Shown here: one piece after another, positions 14,590 through 18,621 of the stretch | Position numbering within the stretch: position 1 is the stretch's first letter | How the letters are laid out: each line of letters opens with the position of its first letter | DNA from: Pavlovales sp. CCMP2436 | Taxonomy: Eukaryota; Haptophyta; Pavlovophyceae; Pavlovales | NCBI GenBank assembly: GCA_026770615.1 | Contig: MU631308.1 | Span: forward strand, 762,938 to 781,558 | DNA: 18,621 bases | Direction of reading: 5' to 3' | The notes under the pieces: model-generated | Database searches by the model: none | What the model saw: the letters and a program-made list of their open reading frames with translations, nothing else | Told to the model about the DNA's origin: nothing | Made by a program: the position numbers and the translations under genes

Positions 14590-16449
14590 CCCTACATCAC
14601 CCCACTCGCCGTGGTACAAACCGCGCGAAAGGTGCGGCTGCGTAGCATCCGCCGCGGTCGCGTGTGCGAGCGGCCGGCAGTGCACGAGCTGAGGGTCAAA
14701 TGCGTGCTGGCGACGCGCGTCGAGCGCCTCGTGCGCCGCGTGTGCTGCATGCAATGCGCGCGCCGTGTGCGCAGTGTGCGCCACGTGCACGTCAGCAACC
14801 TCCCCGCGCAGGCCGCCGAGCGACCCGCCAAGCGCGACGGCGAGTGCGTCGCTGATCGCGCGCACGGACGCGCTTGTCGAGCGGGAAAAGGGACTCGGGC
14901 CCAGGTGCGCAAGCGCGTTGGGATTCGGGTAGTGGCTGAGGCCGTGGAAGCCGCCAGAGCTGAACCCCGTGTCCGCCCCAGTGTCCACGGCGACGTTCTC
15001 GGCGGCACCAAAGGCAGGCTGGCGGGTAGGCGGGCGGCTGTGGGTGCCGTTGGCGGCAGCAGCTCGCAAGGACACGGCATCGGCCAGGGCGTCGGCGGGT
15101 CGCGAGTCAGCCGCACGCAGAGCCGGCCGCGCGCGCGCCGGCGGGCTCAGCTCGAGCGTGGATAGATCAAAAGGCGCGCGGCCGCCGCCGCCGAGCCTGC
15201 CGCCGACGAACCTGCGGCCGAGCCCGCCGACGCGCGCGGCGGGCGGTGATGCTGGCTCAGCCTGTGCTGGGGCCAGGCCACCCATGGAAAAGTACCCACG
15301 TGGCGACGCTGGCCGGTGGGGAAGGGGCTCGACGGGGGCAAGTCGGTGCCCCCAGCGAGCCCCTGCTCCCGCTTGGGGTTCGTCAGGGGCGAGTGAAGGC
15401 CTCCAGCGTGTCCCTGCTCCTACTGTGCGCGCACGGGGCGTGCGCAGGATCGCGGTAGTGCGCAGCTGCGGGCTACTGGCCGATGGCGAGGCAGCCTGCG
15501 CCGCCGCCTCCGTCCCCACCCCAACAGTGCTCGAGGAGAAGGCATCCTCCGCCTTCGCCCCCGCAGCAGCCGACGAGAAGGCAGCCGTCGCCGCCGCCCC
15601 CACCCGCTCAGTCGCGGAGTGTCGAAGGCGTCGTGGCGCGAGCGCGGCCCTTACTGGCATCGGTCGGTGCCGGACCTTCCCGGACTCCCCCGGAGCGGTC
15701 CGCCGCTCCCACCGCCCGAAGGCGAGACGCACTGCGCCCCACAGTGCCTCCTCGTCGGTCACAGTGGGGGCGGCGGCGGCTATCCTTTCCGCGGCTGATG
15801 TGGGGGCGGTGGCCGCTGCGTCTACTGCTGCAGCCGCTATGGCTGTTGCGGCTGTGGCTGCTGATGTGGTGGCTGTGGGGGAGGCCCACGTCACCGCCGG
15901 GGCCAAGCGCGAAGGAGGAGGCGCGCAGCCGGCACTGGGCAGCGCAGCCGCCGCAGCAGCCGCACTCGCCGCAGTCACCGCACCTGCCGCCTCTGCCACA
16001 GCCACCACCGCCGCAGCCTTCGCCGCAGCCTGCGCGCGCACCGCCGCTACCGCCGCTCTCGCCACCGCCCCGTCCGCCGCTTGTGCAACAGCGGCAGCGG
16101 CCTCCGTGACCGCAGCGGCCGCAGCTTCTGCAGCCGACACCATCGCCGCCTGCGCCGCAGCTGCCGCCGTCTGCGCCGCAGCTGTAGCAGCCTCTATCCT
16201 CACCCTTGCTGCCTCTGCCTGCGAAGCCGCTACCTCCGTGGCCGCAGCCGCCTCTGTCTTAGCCCTCTTCGCCGCCGCAGCCGGATCCACCGCAGCCACC
16301 TTCGCCACTGCAACCTGAGCAGCCACCGCCTCCACAGCCCCGAGCCTCGAGCGAAGTGCAGTCCGCCTCTCGGAACAGCGGCGCGCGAGGCGGCAAAAGG
16401 TGAAGTAGAGCAACAGGCGCGACTCGAGCTCGCTTGTGCGCCTCGCGCC
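14527..16449 (-). CDS. Exon 5 of the model, Ala-rich and disordered C-terminal region
   Basis: 1923 nt, 640 residues and TGA. The acceptor is strong: a C18 tract, a CA repeat and CTCACTCACAG ending at 16450. It begins GARRTSELESRLLLYFTFCR, then an Ala-rich coiled stretch, one more Trp-containing segment (AVRLAFGRWERR), Pro/Ser/Gly-rich disorder and a His/Ala-rich part (HTAHTARALHAAHAAHEA). The + strand is also open over much of this GC-rich stretch, but there it reads only Ala/Pro runs, whereas the - strand tail from about 15200 to 14550 is compositionally varied. The acceptor and phase favour the - strand. Further introns cannot be excluded. Confidence 0.55.
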   Translation of the reverse strand, partial: GARRTSELESRLLLYFTFCRLARRCSERRTALRSRLGAVEAVAAQVAVAKVAAVDPAAAAKRAKTEAAAATEVAASQAEAARVRIEAATAAAQTAAAAAQAAMVSAAEAAAAAVTEAAAAVAQAADGAVARAAVAAVRAQAAAKAAAVVAVAEAAGAVTAASAAAAAAALPSAGCAPPPSRLAPAVTWASPTATTSAATAATAIAAAAVDAAATAPTSAAERIAAAAPTVTDEEALWGAVRLAFGRWERRTAPGESGKVRHRPMPVRAALAPRRLRHSATERVGAAATAAFSSAAAGAKAEDAFSSSTVGVGTEAAAQAASPSASSPQLRTTAILRTPRARTVGAGTRWRPSLAPDEPQAGAGARWGHRLAPVEPLPHRPASPRGYFSMGGLAPAQAEPASPPAARVGGLGRRFVGGRLGGGGRAPFDLSTLELSPPARARPALRAADSRPADALADAVSLRAAAANGTHSRPPTRQPAFGAAENVAVDTGADTGFSSGGFHGLSHYPNPNALAHLGPSPFSRSTSASVRAISDALAVALGGSLGGLRGEVADVHVAHTAHTARALHAAHAAHEALDARRQHAFDPQLVHCRPLAHATAADATQPHLSRGLYHGEWGDVGSYHHMYTASTATAPCSRRLY

Positions 16450-18348
16450 CTGTGAGTGAGTGTGTGTGGGGGGGGGGGGGGGGGGTCAGAAGGAAGAGAG
16501 GCAGCTGCGGCTCGAGAGTTCGCTTTGCGCCCTGTAAGTGTGTGTGTGTGTGTGTGTGGGTGGGGGGGGGGGGGTATTCAGCTCGGTGTTTAACGGACAA
16601 AAGGAAACAGGTAGTGAGCACAGAAAGTGAGCGAAGACAGGGAACAGCAGACAGTGAACAACAGACTATGAACATCAGACACTGAACAACAGACAGTGAG
16701 CGCAGACAGTGAGCACAAATACGGAGCAGCACTCACCCGCAGCACAGCTGACCACGCGCGCATCGGTGCGCGCAGCCGGATGCGACGCCCGCCCCGGATG
16801 CCAGCAGCGGCAAGCCCAGCTCGGGTTGGTCTGCGCGATACTGTGGCGGTCCACGCGCGTAGCGCCGGGCGCAGCTGCAGTGAGCGAGCGGCGCGCTTCG
16901 CCTTGGCGGCTGCTGCTGCGGATGCTGCTGCGGCGGGGCCTGCGTCCACCCCCCACCGCCGCAGCGATGAGCGCAGGCGCAACAGCCGGGCGGCCCCCTT
17001 GGCAGTTGCTAGCAGCTCCGCTCGGCCCGCCGCGCGCGCTGCCGCGGCGGACCAGCGGCGCAGCGCAAGCCTGTTTGTATTATTGGTATCAATGGTATAC
17101 GTATTAGCTTCGGTATTCATGTTAGTCCCCCGACAAAACGACCATTATTTTAAAAGTCACCTTCTGCGCAGGCCCCTTCCCGTAACCGTAACCGTCACCC
17201 CGACAATTTCTCTCTCCACCGCCAGCTCCCGCGCAAACGCCCAGAGTCGCAGAACATTCCTATGATTACAAAAGCAACAATAATGACGAAAATAATAATA
17301 ATAATAGCAACAGAAGTAGCTTTTTACGAATTATTGTAATAATAGAAAAAAACGAGAATGAGAATGAGAACAATGAAACAATGAAAATAACGACAAAAAT
17401 AAATCACCTGCTTGCGAGCCTCCGCACCGCAGCACGACCGACCGCGCCTACTGCGCCTGCGACAATATGATATTATTAACAAAATTAACAATACTGGTAT
17501 TAGGTATAAACATAAAATATTCATCTTAAAATAATACGGCCGACCGCGCCTACTGCGCCAGCGACAATATTTCATTATTAACAAACATAATATTAAGGTT
17601 AGAGATAATAATAATGCATTTTCTTTGCATAATACGGCCGACCGTATCCACTGCGCCTACGACAGTAAAATTATAAGAATAATGGCATTACTAGTATAAG
17701 ATTATTTTTCAAGAGTAATAATAGATTATTTTTCAAACATACGAATTGGAACACGAATCATAACATTAAGAATATGGATACGAATATAGCCTCTTAGCCC
17801 AGCGTGCGCGCGTAAATTTTCATAACAAAAAAAATCATAAGAATAACATGGTTATTAATAGTCATCATCATTATTATTTCACCTCTCAGCCCAGCGCGCG
17901 CATGCACTTTTACAAAAACAACAATAATGACAATACTATTATGGTTATTAATAGTCATCATCATCATTATATCACCTCTCAGCCCAGCGCGCGCGCATGC
18001 GACGGCGAGTAAGACAATTATAATGATCATGGTAAACAGAATACTGATACGAATACATATTAAGGAAAACATCGAATACTGATACTAATACGTATACTAC
18101 TTATACGCATACTACCTCTCAGTCCTGCGCGTACGCACGAGGCAGTAGTAGTATTATTACTATTTTAACTATTATGTCGTATAAGATTGGCACGTAAAGC
18201 ATAGCAACAGCAACCATAATAATATTACTCTTATTAATAATCGTCATCATTGTTATTAATCATGATGCTCACCTCTCAGCCCTGCGCGTGCGCATGCGGC
18301 GGCGAGAGCGGCGAAGGCGCGCGATTCGCCGAGCAGGGCGCACGCAGC
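14527..18348 (-). CDS. Five-exon gene with Sfi1-like Trp repeats and Ala-rich tail (5' end not found)
   Basis: Exons on the - strand: 18348-18273, 17456-17408, 17259-17161, 17070-16737 and 16449-14527, with phases 0/1, 1/2, 2/2, 2/0 and 0/stop (TGA 14529-14527). All introns are GT...AG. The two central exons encode a helical, Ala/Arg-rich repeat with Trp codons at 17243, 17054, 16955, 16853 and 16754, spaced 33, 33, 34 and 33 residues. The first interval crosses a splice junction, which supports the model. The core L-x3-[LM]-x2-W (LRSSLRRW, LRPALRAW, LRAPMRAW) resembles the Sfi1 repeat that binds centrin on long helices at basal bodies or spindle poles; a cytoskeletal role is inference. The last exon adds 640 residues, Ala-rich then disordered. 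No start codon is identified, and more exons probably lie beyond the window. Confidence 0.55.
16450..16736 (-). other. Intron 4 with duplicated C-tract/acceptor block
   Basis: The intron carries two acceptor-side units, each a poly-C run (16574-16562 and 16485-16468 on the + strand as G runs), a CA repeat, an acceptor ACTCACAG or ACTTACAG, and a similar exon start (GARRTSELE versus GAKRTLEP). The upstream unit's AG is at 16533-16532, 82 bp before the used one. Either acceptor preserves phase 0. Confidence 0.6.
16613..16718. repeat. Short tandem repeat inside intron 4
   Basis: Degenerate 14-18 bp units built on ACAGTGA(A/G)C, with variants such as ACACTGAAC and ACTATGAAC, adjoin the donor of exon 4. 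Confidence 0.8.
16737..17070 (-). CDS. Exon 4 of the model, four Trp repeats
   Basis: 334 nt: one base plus 111 codons, starting LALRRWSAAAARAAG and ending MRAWSAVLR. The donor CGG|GTGAGT (16736-16731) is consensus; the acceptor ACAAACAG ends at 17071. Without splicing, the frame would extend to an ATG at 17120, but those residues are Asn/Thr low complexity from AT-rich DNA. Confidence 0.58.
17161..17259 (-). CDS. Exon 3 of the model, first Trp repeat
   Basis: 99 nt. The acceptor AATCATAG ends at 17260; the donor AGAAG|GTGACT starts at 17160. It reads NVLRLWAFARELAVEREIVG and ends GRGLRR plus AG. Its last two bases and the first base of exon 4 make AGG (Arg), keeping the 33-residue Trp spacing. 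Confidence 0.52.
17408..17456 (-). CDS. Exon 2 of the model
   Basis: 49 nt: two bases, fifteen codons (AVGAVGRAAVRRLAS), two bases. The acceptor TTGTCGCAG ends at 17457; the donor AGCAG|GTGATT starts at 17407. The pyrimidine tract is weak, and an alternative acceptor six bases downstream is possible. Upstream copies of its acceptor side are at 17541 and 17639. Confidence 0.4.
17439..17690 (-). repeat. Acceptor-side tandem repeat of exon 2 (3 copies, ~100-bp period)
   Basis: On the + strand, CGACCGCGCCTACTGCGCC recurs at 17439 and 17541, with a diverged copy at 17639; each is followed by (G/A)CGACA and AT-rich intron sequence. On the - strand each is the acceptor plus the first half of exon 2; only the 17439 copy continues into a complete exon with a donor. 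Confidence 0.8.
17789..18300 (-). repeat. Donor-side tandem repeat of exon 1 (5 copies)
   Basis: On the + strand, ACCTCTCAGCCC(A/T)GCGCG units start at 17881, 17974 and 18271, with diverged units at 17789 and 18114. Spacing is 92-157 bp, and the shared AT-rich TGGTTATTAATAGTCATC shows that intron sequence was copied too. On the - strand each is the exon's 3' end (ARAGLRG) followed by GTGAGC, GTAGTA, GTGATA or GTGAAA. Confidence 0.8.
18273..18348 (-). CDS. Exon 1 of the model (internal exon)
   Basis: 76 nt. The acceptor CTTTCTTGCCACCAG ends at 18349; the donor GAGAG|GTGAGC starts at 18272. It reads AACALLGESRAFAALAAACA then RAGLR plus one base, matching the next exon's phase. Another frame is also open (Arg-rich), so the frame is moderately supported. 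Partial copies flank it on both sides. Confidence 0.5.
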
Positions 18349-18580
18349 CTGGTGGCAAGAAAGGAATGGGGGGGGGGCATGGGCAGGGAGGGATTTAGAT
18401 TTGTGTGAGAGGGGGGGGGGTTAAGAATATGAAGGGGGGGGGGGGGGGGGATTCGCCGAGCAGGGCGCACGCAGCCTGGGCATGGGCAGAGAGGGAAGTG
18501 GAGATGCGTACGGGTGGGTGGGGGAGGGCAGGAATCTAAAAAAAGGGGAGGGTGGTTCACCAAGCAGGGCGCACACAGCA
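18324..18580 (-). repeat. Acceptor-side repeat of exon 1 (3 copies)
   Basis: ATTCGCCGAGCAGGGCGCAC on the + strand recurs at 18324 and 18451, with a diverged copy near 18555; GGCATGGGCAG(G/A)GAGG follows. On the - strand these are acceptor plus exon start: CCAG in the first two, CCAT (acceptor lost) in the third. Long G runs lie between them. Confidence 0.82.
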
Positions 18581-18621
18581 TGGGCATGGGCAGGGAGGCA
18601 AGTGGATATGCGTAAGAGGGG

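Noticed and set aside
15483..16109. Pro/Arg/Trp-rich + strand open frame
   Set aside because: Low-complexity shadow of the - strand exon with no domain.
14969..16318. Long + strand open frame, Ala-rich
   Set aside because: It reads almost only Ala/Pro/Ser from GC-rich repeats. The - strand over the same DNA has varied composition and joins in phase to a splice acceptor and upstream exons.
17794..18072. - strand open frame with repeated ARAGLRG and Met-rich segments
   Set aside because: It reads through donor-side repeat copies and AT-rich intron; the repeated residues are the exon 3' end copies.
17439..18300. Possible CRISPR-like array
   Set aside because: Units are irregularly spaced, diverged, and the intervals are themselves repetitive AT-rich DNA; there are no unique spacers and the context is eukaryotic.
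1..18621. tRNA or rRNA genes
   Set aside because: I scanned for cloverleaf-like and rRNA-like stretches by eye and found none; a covariance-model search would be decisive.

Overview
The window looks like nuclear DNA of a unicellular eukaryote. GC-rich, short, intron-separated coding blocks sit in AT-rich sequence full of microsatellites and poly-C/poly-G tracts, next to a Ty1/copia-type LTR retrotransposon and a Sel1/MYND repeat protein. Sel1-MYND proteins and exons of this composition recall marine microalgae such as haptophytes or stramenopiles, but I cannot name the lineage. I see no bacterial operon structure, tRNA, rRNA or CRISPR array.

Layout. (1) 1-3200, + strand: a tentative multi-exon gene of short exons with matching codon phases. 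They encode a disordered, Arg/Gly-rich product with an AT-hook-like core (RGRP) and an acidic exon, and end at a TGA at 3198. (2) 3201-5735: mostly no supported gene. It holds a G-tract beside a perfect 20-bp hairpin (4340-4417) and a family of ~90-170 bp repeats in direct and inverted orientation (4465-4858) that share a peptide motif. (3) 5736-6815, + strand: a Sel1-repeat/MYND-finger gene broken by one in-frame TAA and lacking the usual MYND histidine. (4) 6850-13377: a complete but decayed copia-type retrotransposon (two ~300-bp LTRs about 4% different, an intact gag-protease frame, and integrase, RT and RNase H spread over three frames). It starts 35 bp after the Sel1-MYND stop. (5) 13378-14056: no gene seen. 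(6) 14057-14589, + strand: a tentative two-exon hypothetical gene. (7) 18348-14527, - strand: a five-exon gene model with continuous codon phase. Its central exons encode a 33-34 residue repeat with a conserved Trp resembling Sfi1-type centrin-binding repeats. The last exon adds a 640-residue Ala-rich and disordered tail.

The most unusual feature is the make-up of the introns in both flanking genes. They contain degenerate copies of their own splice junctions. Downstream of an exon lie copies of that exon's 3' part plus donor; upstream of the next exon lie copies of its acceptor plus 5' part. The clearest case is the - strand intron 18272-17457, which has four donor-side copies followed by two acceptor-side copies. 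Similar cases occur at several + strand exons. All exon models were built by eye from splice signals, phase and peptide periodicity, and have no transcript support.
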